A stretch of DNA of 12,700 bases. Origin: Erysipelotrichia bacterium (GTDB lineage: Bacteria; Bacillota_I; Bacilli_A; Erysipelotrichales; Erysipelotrichaceae). The stretch's first letter is position 1. Each line of letters opens with the position of its first letter. Below are positions 5,600 to 12,145 of the stretch, one piece after another. The position numbers and the translations under genes were made by a program. The notes below the pieces were generated by a model. That model was not told where the DNA came from. It worked only from the letters and a program-made list of their open reading frames with translations, and searched no databases. The stretch is from the NCBI GenBank assembly GCA_009916335.1, contig SAAR01000076.1:1-12700 (forward strand), in the 5' to 3' direction.

Positions 5600-6283
5600 T
5601 TATTTTTTAATATATTCACGATATAATTTCATCAATGCTCTTTTCTCAATGCGAGATACATAGGAGCGTGAAATATGCATTTCTTTTGCGATTTCCTTTT
5701 GTTTGTATTCACGACATTGATTTAACCCATAGCGTTTTTGAATAATATCTTTTTCTTTCTCATCTAATACATAGAAACAGCGTAATAATCTTTGTTTATC
5801 ATCTTCTAAAGTAATGCTTTCTTCTATGCTTTTATCTATTGGTGTAGCAAGAGAATCTAATAAACTTGTTGTGTTTCCATCATGATCGTTGTTGATACAA
5901 TCATCAAGAGAAAGAGTATTATAATGGTTTTTATTCGCTCTTAAATGCATTAAAATTTCATTTTCAATACAGTGGCTTGCATACGCAGTAAGCTTTCCTT
6001 TTTCTAATTGAAAAGAATCGACTGCTTTAATTAAACCGATGGTACCAATGGAAATTAAATCTTGTGTTTCTTTATGAATGTCATATTTTTTAACAATATG
6101 TGCGACTAAACGAAGATTGTGTTCAATCAATTGATCTCTAGCATAGGCATCATTCTTTTCTTTTAACAACAATAAATATTCCCTTTCTTTTTCTTTTGAA
6201 AGAGGTTTTAAAAAACTTGTATTTTTCATTGAACCGATAAAATAAATAAATTGTGATAATTGTTGCAGTAGTATTGTAAACAT
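5600..6283 (-). CDS. sigK: RNA polymerase sporulation sigma factor SigK
   Basis: The protein (227 residues from ATG 6283) follows Bacillus SigK closely. It has RDQLIEHNLRLVAHIVKKYD and QDLISIGTIGLIKAVDSF in region 2, then CIENEILMHLRANK, and ends with the region 4 helix-turn-helix KQKEIAKEMHISRSYVSRIE followed by KRALMKLY. The hydrophobic N-terminus MFTILLQQLSQFIYFIG resembles the pro-sequence that SpoIVFB removes in the mother cell. SigK drives late spore coat and germination genes. The gene is intact, with no skin-type interruption. ATG 6283 is preferred over GTG 6292 because AGGTG lies 6 nt before it and overlaps the GTG. SigE-like wording is weaker (SigE has LIERNLRLV), so SigK is the better call. 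Whether this strain sporulates cannot be told from here. Confidence 0.87.
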   Translation of the reverse strand: MFTILLQQLSQFIYFIGSMKNTSFLKPLSKEKEREYLLLLKEKNDAYARDQLIEHNLRLVAHIVKKYDIHKETQDLISIGTIGLIKAVDSFQLEKGKLTAYASHCIENEILMHLRANKNHYNTLSLDDCINNDHDGNTTSLLDSLATPIDKSIEESITLEDDKQRLLRCFYVLDEKEKDIIQKRYGLNQCREYKQKEIAKEMHISRSYVSRIEKRALMKLYREYIKK

Positions 6284-6298
6284 CTTTTTCACCTAGTG

Positions 6299-6307
6299 TA
6301 GTGTATG
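6299..6307 (-). promoter_or_regulatory. Possible SigE/SigK-type -10 element of sigK
   Basis: On the minus strand this reads CATACACTA, which fits the mother-cell sigma -10 patterns (SigE CATACA-T, SigK CATAnnnTA). It would start transcription about 12 nt before ATG 6283. No matching -35 is visible at the usual spacing, so this is a weak prediction. Confidence 0.35.
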
Positions 6308-6347
6308 CAGCGACTTCTTCTTTTAGAAATAGAAACGTATCTTTTCT

Positions 6348-6366
6348 CTTGTTTCAACGAAACAGG
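6348..6366. other. Hairpin-forming inverted repeat in the divergent sigK/yqeG intergenic region
   Basis: CTTGTTTC (6348-6355) pairs with GAAACAGG (6359-6366) across the loop AAC, with one G-T wobble. It lies between the divergent sigK and yqeG starts and has no T-run. It could be a protein-binding site or part of a leader; no role can be assigned. Confidence 0.4.
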
Positions 6367-6416
6367 AACAAGGATTTTAAATCGCTTTAGTTAAGATGTT
6401 AAATCTTTGGTATTTA

Positions 6417-6445
6417 TTGAATAAGACACTAAAAAATGGTATCAT
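6417..6445 (+). promoter_or_regulatory. Sigma-A promoter of the yqeG operon
   Basis: A -35 TTGAAT (6417-6422), 17-bp spacer and -10 TATCAT (6440-6445), with an extended -10 TGG directly before it. It lies 32 bp upstream of the yqeG start and is the only good promoter seen for the long plus-strand gene run. Confidence 0.75.
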
Positions 6446-6477
6446 AATCCTGTTATAAAATAAGAAAGTGAGAATTT

Positions 6478-7002
6478 ATGATAAAGCTATTCAATCCTAA
6501 TAAATATGTAAAAGATTATCGCTATGTAGATTTAGTACAGCTAAAAAAACAAGGGATTAAATTAATTATCTGTGATATTGATAATACATTAGTTGCTCAT
6601 GATGAAAGTCATCCAAATGAAGCAGTGATTGACTTTGTGAATCGCGTAAAAGCAACAGGGTTTGCTTTTTGTTTAATTTCAAATAATTTTAATGAGCGAG
6701 TAACCACATTCGCACAAGATTTGCATGTACCAACCTATCCTATGGCGAAAAAACCATTAAAGTTAACGTATCGAAAGATTATGAAAGAAATGGGGTATCA
6801 AGCAAGTGAAATTGCGAGTATTGGAGATCAGATTATGACAGATGTATTGGGAGGAAATCGTATGCATATGTATACGATTCTAACAAGTCCTCTAGTACAA
6901 AGGGATATTACAAGTACAAAGATTAATCGTAAGTTTGAAAATATTGTATTCAAATGGTTAGCTAAGAAAGGCTATTTAGTCAAAGGAGAATTTAATGAGT
7001 AA
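6478..7002 (+). CDS. yqeG: YqeG-family HAD phosphatase
   Basis: A 174-residue HAD-superfamily (subfamily IIIA) protein. Motif I is DIDNTLVAHD (33-42) with the nucleophile Asp33 and acid/base Asp35, motif II SNN (68-70), motif III KKPLK (91-95), and motif IV GDQIMTD (116-122). No cap domain is present, as usual for YqeG. Substrate is not established for the family; conserved linkage to yqeH suggests a role near ribosome assembly or nucleotide metabolism. It is the first gene of the operon and overlaps yqeH by 8 bp. The Shine-Dalgarno sequence (AAAGTGAG) is weak. Confidence 0.9.
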   Translation: MIKLFNPNKYVKDYRYVDLVQLKKQGIKLIICDIDNTLVAHDESHPNEAVIDFVNRVKATGFAFCLISNNFNERVTTFAQDLHVPTYPMAKKPLKLTYRKIMKEMGYQASEIASIGDQIMTDVLGGNRMHMYTILTSPLVQRDITSTKINRKFENIVFKWLAKKGYLVKGEFNE

Positions 7003-8077
7003 ACAATGTAAAGGCTGTGGGGCTTACTTGCAGTATGAAAAGAAAGATCAGATTGGGTATACACCAAAGGTGGATAGTGAATATTGCCAGCGTTGCTTTC
7101 GTATTACGCATTATGATGATGTGATTATTAATATGCAACAAGGGATTGATAGTGATGCTATTTTAAATAAAGTCGCTATGATGGACGCTTTAGTATTGTG
7201 GGTAGTGGACCTTTTTGATTTTGAAGCTAATATCATTAAAGGCATGAATCGTCATTTAGCTAATAAAGATATTATTTTAGTAGCGACAAAACGTGATTTA
7301 TTGCCAAGTAGTGTCGGGAATGAAAAGCTTGCTCAATTTTTGATTGCACGTTTAAAAGAAAAAGGAATTTTTGTATCAGGTATTGTCATTAGTGGGGATT
7401 TAGCTAAAAATGCGTTTGCGAAGGATAATGATTCATTAAAGGAAATTCATCGTGCGATTCGCTTATATCGTAAAAATCGTGATGTTGTTGTGATTGGTAT
7501 GGCAAATGCAGGAAAGAGTACATTATTAAATGCCTTATTGCAAAAGGAGTGTTTAACAACTTCTCGCCACCCTGGGACTACATTAGATTTTAATGGTGTG
7601 AAATACCATGATTATATGGTGTATGATACACCTGGTTTAACACGTTATGATTCTCTTTTAACCCATATGGAACAAAGCATGTTGAAACAAGTCATACCAA
7701 CAAAAACGATCAAACCTTTACAGTTTCAATTAAAGGAAGATCAAAGTCTTGCATTAGCAGGGCTTGTACGTTTAGATATTAGTGGTTGTCAAAAGGCAAC
7801 TTGTGTTTGTTATTTTGCACCAGCTCTTAAAGTGCATCGTGGAAAATTAGCCAATGCCAATAAGTTGTGGAGTGAACATTTAGGTGATGAATTGCTATCA
7901 CCAACCCTTGATCATAACTATACGGATATGAAAGTGATGGAAAGTAAAATGTTTGCCCCTAAAATAGATGTTGTAATTCATGGTTTAGGGTGGTTTGCGA
8001 TTAGTGGTGATGTGAAAAACATTAAAGTATACGTCAATGAAAAAATTGATATTACATTTAGAGGAGCGATGATATAA
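6995..8077 (+). CDS. yqeH: Ribosome biogenesis GTPase YqeH
   Basis: A 360-residue circularly permuted GTPase. An N-terminal zinc finger uses Cys5, Cys8, Cys31 and Cys34 (CKGCG and CQRC). The G motifs occur in permuted order: G4 TKRD (98-101) comes before G1 GMANAGKST (168-176), the G2 region PGTT (193-196) and G3 DTPG (211-214). The C-terminal domain holds a cysteine-containing segment SGCQKATCVCYF. In Bacillus, YqeH is required for assembly of the 30S subunit. Length fits the family (about 366). It shares the base at 8077 with the next start (TAATG), so translation is coupled to yhbY; aroE, which sits between them in Bacillus subtilis, is absent. Confidence 0.95.
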   Translation: MSKQCKGCGAYLQYEKKDQIGYTPKVDSEYCQRCFRITHYDDVIINMQQGIDSDAILNKVAMMDALVLWVVDLFDFEANIIKGMNRHLANKDIILVATKRDLLPSSVGNEKLAQFLIARLKEKGIFVSGIVISGDLAKNAFAKDNDSLKEIHRAIRLYRKNRDVVVIGMANAGKSTLLNALLQKECLTTSRHPGTTLDFNGVKYHDYMVYDTPGLTRYDSLLTHMEQSMLKQVIPTKTIKPLQFQLKEDQSLALAGLVRLDISGCQKATCVCYFAPALKVHRGKLANANKLWSEHLGDELLSPTLDHNYTDMKVMESKMFAPKIDVVIHGLGWFAISGDVKNIKVYVNEKIDITFRGAMI

Positions 8078-8361
8078 TGTTAACAGGAAAAGAAAAAAGA
8101 TATTTACGCAGTCTTGCTGCAACAAGAAAAGCAGTGGTGATTGTTGGTAAAGAGGGCATTAGTGCAAATTTGATTCAATCTTTACATGATGCTTTAGAGG
8201 CACATGAATTAGTGAAGATTAGTGTATTAAAAAATTGTGATGATGATTTAAAGGAGTTAGCATTTGATTTAGCTGCTGCAACAAATAGTGAAATTGTACA
8301 AAGTATAGGACGTGTTTTTGTCTTATACAAACGCTCTAAAAAGAATCTATTGGGGTTATAA
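8077..8361 (+). CDS. yhbY: YhbY-type CRM-domain RNA-binding protein
   Basis: The 94-residue protein is a single CRM domain (YhbY/YqeI family). LTGKEKRYLRSLAATRKAVV (2-21) forms the N-terminal helix, VGKEGIS (23-29) carries the GxxG-like loop, and LVKISVLKN (49-57) with IVQSIGRVFVLYKRS (75-89) completes the sheet. Members associate with pre-50S ribosomal particles. The gene starts at the last base of the yqeH stop (TAATG), with GAGGAG at 8060-8065 as ribosome binding site, and ends the same way into the next gene. Confidence 0.92.
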   Translation: MLTGKEKRYLRSLAATRKAVVIVGKEGISANLIQSLHDALEAHELVKISVLKNCDDDLKELAFDLAAATNSEIVQSIGRVFVLYKRSKKNLLGL

Positions 8362-9395
8362 TGAGAGTTGGTTTATTAGGTGGTAGCTTTGATCCGATTC
8401 ACAATGCACATATACAGATGGCAAAATATGCAAGAAAGCAGTTGTGTTTAGATAAGGTATATTTTGTAGTTGCCAAAGATACGCCGTTAAAACAGAGAAA
8501 GTTAACGTCGTTCTATGATCGTGTGTTAATGGTAAAACAGGCAATTCAAGCGTATCGTCATTTTAAAGTATGTACGATTGAGGCAGATAGTGAAGGAAAA
8601 AGTTATACGATTGATACGGTTCGCACTTTGCAAAAAAAGTATCCAAATGATGAATTTTATTTTATCATCGGTGGGGATCAAGTGGCACAATTAGATCAGT
8701 GGTATCAAATTGATGCACTGGAAAAAGAAGTGCATTTATGTGCTTTTGAACGCAATGGGCAAACATTGCATACGCCTTATCGTGTACAAGCATTATCCAT
8801 GCCTTCTTATGCGATTAGTTCGACAAACATACGAGCAGGACATTTTTTCGATATACATAAACAGGTGCAATCTTATGCCATCAAAAAGATGCTATATATG
8901 GATTTTGTGAAAGATGCGATGAGTGAGTATCGCTATGAACACAGTTTGCGAGTAGCACTGCTTTGTGCACAAATAGCTAAAGCAAATCATATGGATATAA
9001 GCAAAGCGTATTTGTGTGGCTTATTGCATGACATCAATAAGGAATTTAAGTGGATTGACTATGATCGCAGTAAAGCGATTATCACCCAGATGCGAGCAGC
9101 GTTGTTGGCCTATCACAAAGGAATTTGGCATGGGTATTTAGGACGTTTTATTTGTGAACACGCATTACATATAAAAGATCATGACATTTTATTAGCGATT
9201 GAAAATCATGTCTTAGGGGATTGCCGTAATAAGTATGCGATGCTTTTATATGTAGCAGATAAGTTAGATCCAGGTCGTGATTATGATACAAGTCAAAGTA
9301 TTTCCTTATGTAAAAAAGATTTGTATGCAGGTTATAAACAAGTAAGAAAAGAACAAAAACAGTATTATGGAGAGGAAAATGCAAGTGGAAAATAA
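8361..9395 (+). CDS. nadD: NadD-YqeK fusion: nicotinate-nucleotide adenylyltransferase plus HD-domain hydrolase
   Basis: One 344-residue frame joins two enzymes that are separate in Bacillus. Residues 1 to about 185 are NadD, with GGSFDPIHNAH (7-17) as the nucleotidyltransferase HxGH-type site and ISSTNIRAG (152-160) as the second ATP-binding motif; it makes deamido-NAD from nicotinate mononucleotide and ATP. Residues about 188-340 are a YqeK HD domain, with His194 (RYEHSLRV), His223-Asp224 (LLHDINK), His257, His283 (ENHVLG) and Asp300 as metal ligands. Bacterial YqeK proteins hydrolyse diadenosine tetraphosphate symmetrically. All key residues appear intact in both halves. NadD-HD fusions are known from mycoplasmas. 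The start overlaps the yhbY stop (TAATG). Confidence 0.92.
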   Translation: MRVGLLGGSFDPIHNAHIQMAKYARKQLCLDKVYFVVAKDTPLKQRKLTSFYDRVLMVKQAIQAYRHFKVCTIEADSEGKSYTIDTVRTLQKKYPNDEFYFIIGGDQVAQLDQWYQIDALEKEVHLCAFERNGQTLHTPYRVQALSMPSYAISSTNIRAGHFFDIHKQVQSYAIKKMLYMDFVKDAMSEYRYEHSLRVALLCAQIAKANHMDISKAYLCGLLHDINKEFKWIDYDRSKAIITQMRAALLAYHKGIWHGYLGRFICEHALHIKDHDILLAIENHVLGDCRNKYAMLLYVADKLDPGRDYDTSQSISLCKKDLYAGYKQVRKEQKQYYGEENASGK

Positions 9396-9726
9396 AGTAA
9401 ATATCATTTTAGATGCAATTGGCAAAGTAAAAGGACAAGATATTATTGTTTATGATTTTACTTCAATTAATCCTTTTATTGATCGTGTCATTATTTGCAG
9501 TGCAAATAATATGCGTCAAGTGTATGCCATCGCACAGATGATTAAAGAGAAATGTAGAGAAAACAATATTCCTGTAAAAATGGAAGGAAATCAAGATTCA
9601 AGATGGATTTTAATGGACGCTGATGAAGTGATTGTTCATGTTTTCTTAGATGATGAACGAGAAGTATATAAATTAGAACGTTTATATGGCGATTTACCAA
9701 GATTGGAAGGGTGCTATGATTTATAA
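9379..9726 (+). CDS. rsfS: Ribosome silencing factor RsfS
   Basis: The 115-residue protein is RsfS (YbeB/Iojap/YqeL). It shows the family pattern GQDIIVYDFTSINPFIDRVI (18-37), followed by the segment NNMRQVYAIAQMIKEK, then KMEGNQDSRWILMDADEVIV and HVFLDDEREVYKLERLYGD near the C-terminus. RsfS binds uL14 on the 50S subunit and blocks subunit joining under nutrient limitation. I choose ATG 9379 because GGAG (9369-9372) lies 6 nt upstream and the resulting length fits the family; ATG 9367 would add only four residues and lacks this spacing. The start lies 17 bp inside the nadD-yqeK gene, and the end overlaps the methyltransferase gene by 11 bp. Confidence 0.92.
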   Translation: MQVENKVNIILDAIGKVKGQDIIVYDFTSINPFIDRVIICSANNMRQVYAIAQMIKEKCRENNIPVKMEGNQDSRWILMDADEVIVHVFLDDEREVYKLERLYGDLPRLEGCYDL

Positions 9727-10426
9727 TATTTTAGCTAAATATTATGATGGATTAGTAAAAGATGAAGCTGCTACAATGGATTGGGTACAACTCATTGAAA
9801 AGCATATCAAGAAAAAAGAATTACTGGAATTGGCTTGTGGTTCTGGAGAAATCACATTAAAGTTAGCTGCAGATGGCTATCATATTGATGCGAGTGATTT
9901 AAGTAGTGCAATGATTGAAGAAGCAAAAAAGAAACCCCATGCAAAACAAGTGCATTTCTTTGTGATGGATATGTTAGAGTATCATGTAGATAAAACTTAT
10001 GATGGTATTTTATGCTTATGCGATAGTATCAATTATCTATTATTAGAACATGATTTAGCGACTTTATTTAAAAATGTGTACGATAGTTTGAATGAAGATG
10101 GTGTATTTATTTTTGATACGCATTCATTAGATCGCTTAATTGAATTTGAAGAAGAATTTTATGAAGAAGGAATTGTAGAGGGACATGAATATACATGGAG
10201 TATTATTGCAGATAAACCATATCTTTATCATAACTTTGTGTTTTATGATGAAGAAGCACGTATGTTTCAAGAACAACACATACAAAGAGTGTATGAACCT
10301 GAACTACTCGCTTCTTTATTAGCTCCTTATTTCACGTTTGAAGTGGTGAGTGATTTCATCAAGGAAGGCATTTGTGAAGGAGAAAAATATTTTTATATTT
10401 GTAAAAAGAAAGGATCACATTTATGA
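9716..10426 (+). CDS. Class I SAM-dependent methyltransferase (YqeM-like)
   Basis: A 236-residue Rossmann-fold methyltransferase. Motif I LELACGSGEITLKLA (37-51) binds S-adenosylmethionine, IDASDLSSAMIEEAKKK (57-73) supplies the acidic residue and the following helix, and DGILCLCDSINYL (96-108) is motif IV-like. The C-terminal half is typical of small-molecule methyltransferases of this group. In Bacillus subtilis a similar gene, yqeM, follows rsfS; substrate is not known. GGAAGG (9705-9710) precedes ATG 9716, which is preferred over ATG 9686 deep inside rsfS. It overlaps mtnN by 4 bp (ATGA). Linkage to mtnN is sensible because methyl transfer yields S-adenosylhomocysteine, the mtnN substrate. 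Confidence 0.85.
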   Translation: MIYNILAKYYDGLVKDEAATMDWVQLIEKHIKKKELLELACGSGEITLKLAADGYHIDASDLSSAMIEEAKKKPHAKQVHFFVMDMLEYHVDKTYDGILCLCDSINYLLLEHDLATLFKNVYDSLNEDGVFIFDTHSLDRLIEFEEEFYEEGIVEGHEYTWSIIADKPYLYHNFVFYDEEARMFQEQHIQRVYEPELLASLLAPYFTFEVVSDFIKEGICEGEKYFYICKKKGSHL

Positions 10427-11100
10427 TAGGAATTATATGTGCAATCAATGCAGAAGTAGATGCAATGCTTGCGAATATGGAAATGGTCCATGCTAAAAAA
10501 ATAGTGTACATGGATGTATATGAAGGTAAAATTAGTGGTAAACAAGTAGTCGTAGCGAATAGTGGGGTAGGGAAAGTGAATGCAGCGATGTCTACTACCT
10601 TGTTATTATCTCACTATGAGCTAGAAGCTATTATCAATGTTGGTGTCGCTGGTGGTTTATTAGAAAAGCAAAATCCACTAGATGTTGTCATTGCTAAAAA
10701 TGTGATTCAACACGATTTTGACACGTCTCCTATCGATCATGAAGAAGGGTTAGGAATCATTAGTGCTTGTGATGAAACATTAGCAAAAACATTTAAACAA
10801 TGCGTTGACAATACAACCTCTGTTTCATGGCTTGGTGATATTGCCAGTGGTGATGTCTTTGTTACTTTAGAAAATCATTTTACACGCATTCGTACTTTAT
10901 TTCCAACGTGTGTATGTGCAGAAATGGAAGCAGGGGCTATTGCACAAGTAGCGAATGCATTCCATACGCCATGTTTGATTATTCGTACTTTATCTGATGT
11001 AGCAAACAAAGAGAAAAGTGCAATGGACTTTATAGAATTTGCAAAACAAGCAGCACATACTGCAGCAACACTTTGTAAACAATTATTAGCTCAATTATAA
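10423..11100 (+). CDS. mtnN: 5'-methylthioadenosine/S-adenosylhomocysteine nucleosidase
   Basis: The 225-residue enzyme cleaves adenine from methylthioadenosine, S-adenosylhomocysteine and 5'-deoxyadenosine. Diagnostic segments are IGIICAINAEVDAML (2-16, Glu11), ANSGVGKVNAA (45-55), INVGVAGGL (71-79), GDIASGDVFV (138-147), CAEMEAGAIAQVA (165-177, Glu167 and Glu169) and RTLSDVANKE (188-197, catalytic Asp192). These match the E. coli catalytic set Glu12, Glu174 and Asp197. Length is normal. It starts within the methyltransferase stop (ATGA), with AGAAAGGA just upstream. It fits as a salvage and detoxification partner of the preceding methyltransferase and feeds homocysteine and autoinducer-2 precursors. 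Confidence 0.95.
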   Translation: MIGIICAINAEVDAMLANMEMVHAKKIVYMDVYEGKISGKQVVVANSGVGKVNAAMSTTLLLSHYELEAIINVGVAGGLLEKQNPLDVVIAKNVIQHDFDTSPIDHEEGLGIISACDETLAKTFKQCVDNTTSVSWLGDIASGDVFVTLENHFTRIRTLFPTCVCAEMEAGAIAQVANAFHTPCLIIRTLSDVANKEKSAMDFIEFAKQAAHTAATLCKQLLAQL

Positions 11101-11138
11101 AATAGCTAACCAATGATAAAAAGGAAAGGATGATGGCG

Positions 11139-11603
11139 ATGAAAAAATGGAACTGGAAATCAATCACACTAACAATGGTTTTATTATGTGTATTAATCGC
11201 TTGCGTTTATGCACTGATTGCTTTTAATATTACAGGTCCTTATTATATGGGGCAAAGTAAGAGTGAAAAAGTGATTGAAAAGATAAAACAAAAAGAAAAG
11301 CAAGTAGTATCCATCAAACGTCATAGCTTTCAATATATCACTTATACTTGTGAAACGAAAAATAAGTATATCATCTACAATGAAAAAGGAGAAAAAATAT
11401 TAACACGCAGTAAAAAAGATTTACAATTAGATAAAGTAAAAGCGATTGTTAATGAATCATATCCTGAATTAGCAGATGAGGAAATACAGATTTCTTATGG
11501 CTATAAAAATGCTGTTTATCTATTAGAAGATGATCAGTATACGATGTTAATGCTAGATTTTGATAAACTGAAAGAAGTATTTTATATGAAGGAGAAAGAG
11601 TAA
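11139..11603 (+). CDS. YpmB-like membrane-anchored protein (DUF5590)
   Basis: A 154-residue protein with a short cytoplasmic N-terminus, a single membrane anchor (about 8-28, SITLTMVLLCVLIACVYALI) and an extracytoplasmic basic domain. The pattern YYMGQSKSEKVIEKIKQKEK (35-54) followed by YITYTCETKNKYIIYNEKG (66-84) resembles the DUF5590/YpmB fold, related to peptidase-propeptide (PepSY-like) domains. Function is unknown. In Bacillus subtilis ypmB lies a few genes before dnaD-nth, as here, which supports the call. ATG 11139 is chosen for its spacing to AAAGGA (11125-11130); ATG 11130 and 11133 are possible and would add two or three residues. It ends in TAATG with dnaD. Confidence 0.75.
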   Translation: MKKWNWKSITLTMVLLCVLIACVYALIAFNITGPYYMGQSKSEKVIEKIKQKEKQVVSIKRHSFQYITYTCETKNKYIIYNEKGEKILTRSKKDLQLDKVKAIVNESYPELADEEIQISYGYKNAVYLLEDDQYTMLMLDFDKLKEVFYMKEKE

Positions 11604-12145
11604 TGAAATTATATAATGCACCGTTCTTCAATCGAAGAAATTGGATTATGGAACATATGGATCAATTAGAATTAAATGTACAAGAAATACTCTTGATTCT
11701 TTGTATTGATTATATGAATGAATTTGATCAAATTGTTGATGTGAATGCTCTTTCTAAAAAGATGAAAATAGAGGGGCAGGAAGTAGATTGTTTACTTAGT
11801 GCTTTAATCAATAAAGGCTATTTACATATGGAATCCAATAATCGTAAGATGATTTATAATATAGATCGCATCTTTATGCAAAAGGAAAATGCACAACCAT
11901 GTGCATCAAACGAGTTTAAAAATTTATTTTCTTTGTATGAAAAGGAATTTAAACGTCCTTTATCACAACGTGAAAGTGAAATGTTGAGCGAATGGATTGA
12001 ATTGTATGAATTAAAGCTGATAGAATATGCATTAAGAGAGGCAATCATATATGATACAGTGAATTTCGCCTACATTAATAAAATTTTAATGAATTGGAAG
12101 GAAAAGCATTTCACTGCAAAAATGTATGAAGAAAGAGATATTTAA
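11603..12145 (+). CDS. dnaD: DnaD replication initiation / primosome protein
   Basis: The 180-residue protein has the two DnaD domains. The N-terminal winged helix (about 1-95) includes LNVQEILLILCIDYMNEFD (23-41) and LINKGYLHMESNNR, and is used for oligomerisation. The C-terminal domain (about 105-172) includes FSLYEKEFKRPLSQRESEML and ends with the DNA-binding motif YINKILMNWKEKHF. DnaD helps load the DnaB/DnaC helicase at oriC and during restart in low-GC Gram-positives. It is somewhat shorter than the Bacillus protein (232), mainly at the C-terminal end. It overlaps the ypmB-like and nth genes by one base each (TAATG). Confidence 0.9.
   Translation: MKLYNAPFFNRRNWIMEHMDQLELNVQEILLILCIDYMNEFDQIVDVNALSKKMKIEGQEVDCLLSALINKGYLHMESNNRKMIYNIDRIFMQKENAQPCASNEFKNLFSLYEKEFKRPLSQRESEMLSEWIELYELKLIEYALREAIIYDTVNFAYINKILMNWKEKHFTAKMYEERDI

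Noticed and set aside
6348..6366. The intergenic hairpin as an intrinsic terminator.
   Set aside because: No T-run follows on either strand and it lies between divergent promoters, where no transcript would need to end.
9148..9384. Antisense frame of 78 codons within the HD domain of the fusion gene.
   Set aside because: It is opposite conserved HD-domain motifs, has no start signal and no recognisable product.
11449..12048. Short antisense frames opposite the ypmB-like gene and dnaD.
   Set aside because: They are rich in Ser, Tyr, Leu and His, as expected from the reverse of AT-rich coding DNA, and have no ribosome binding sites.
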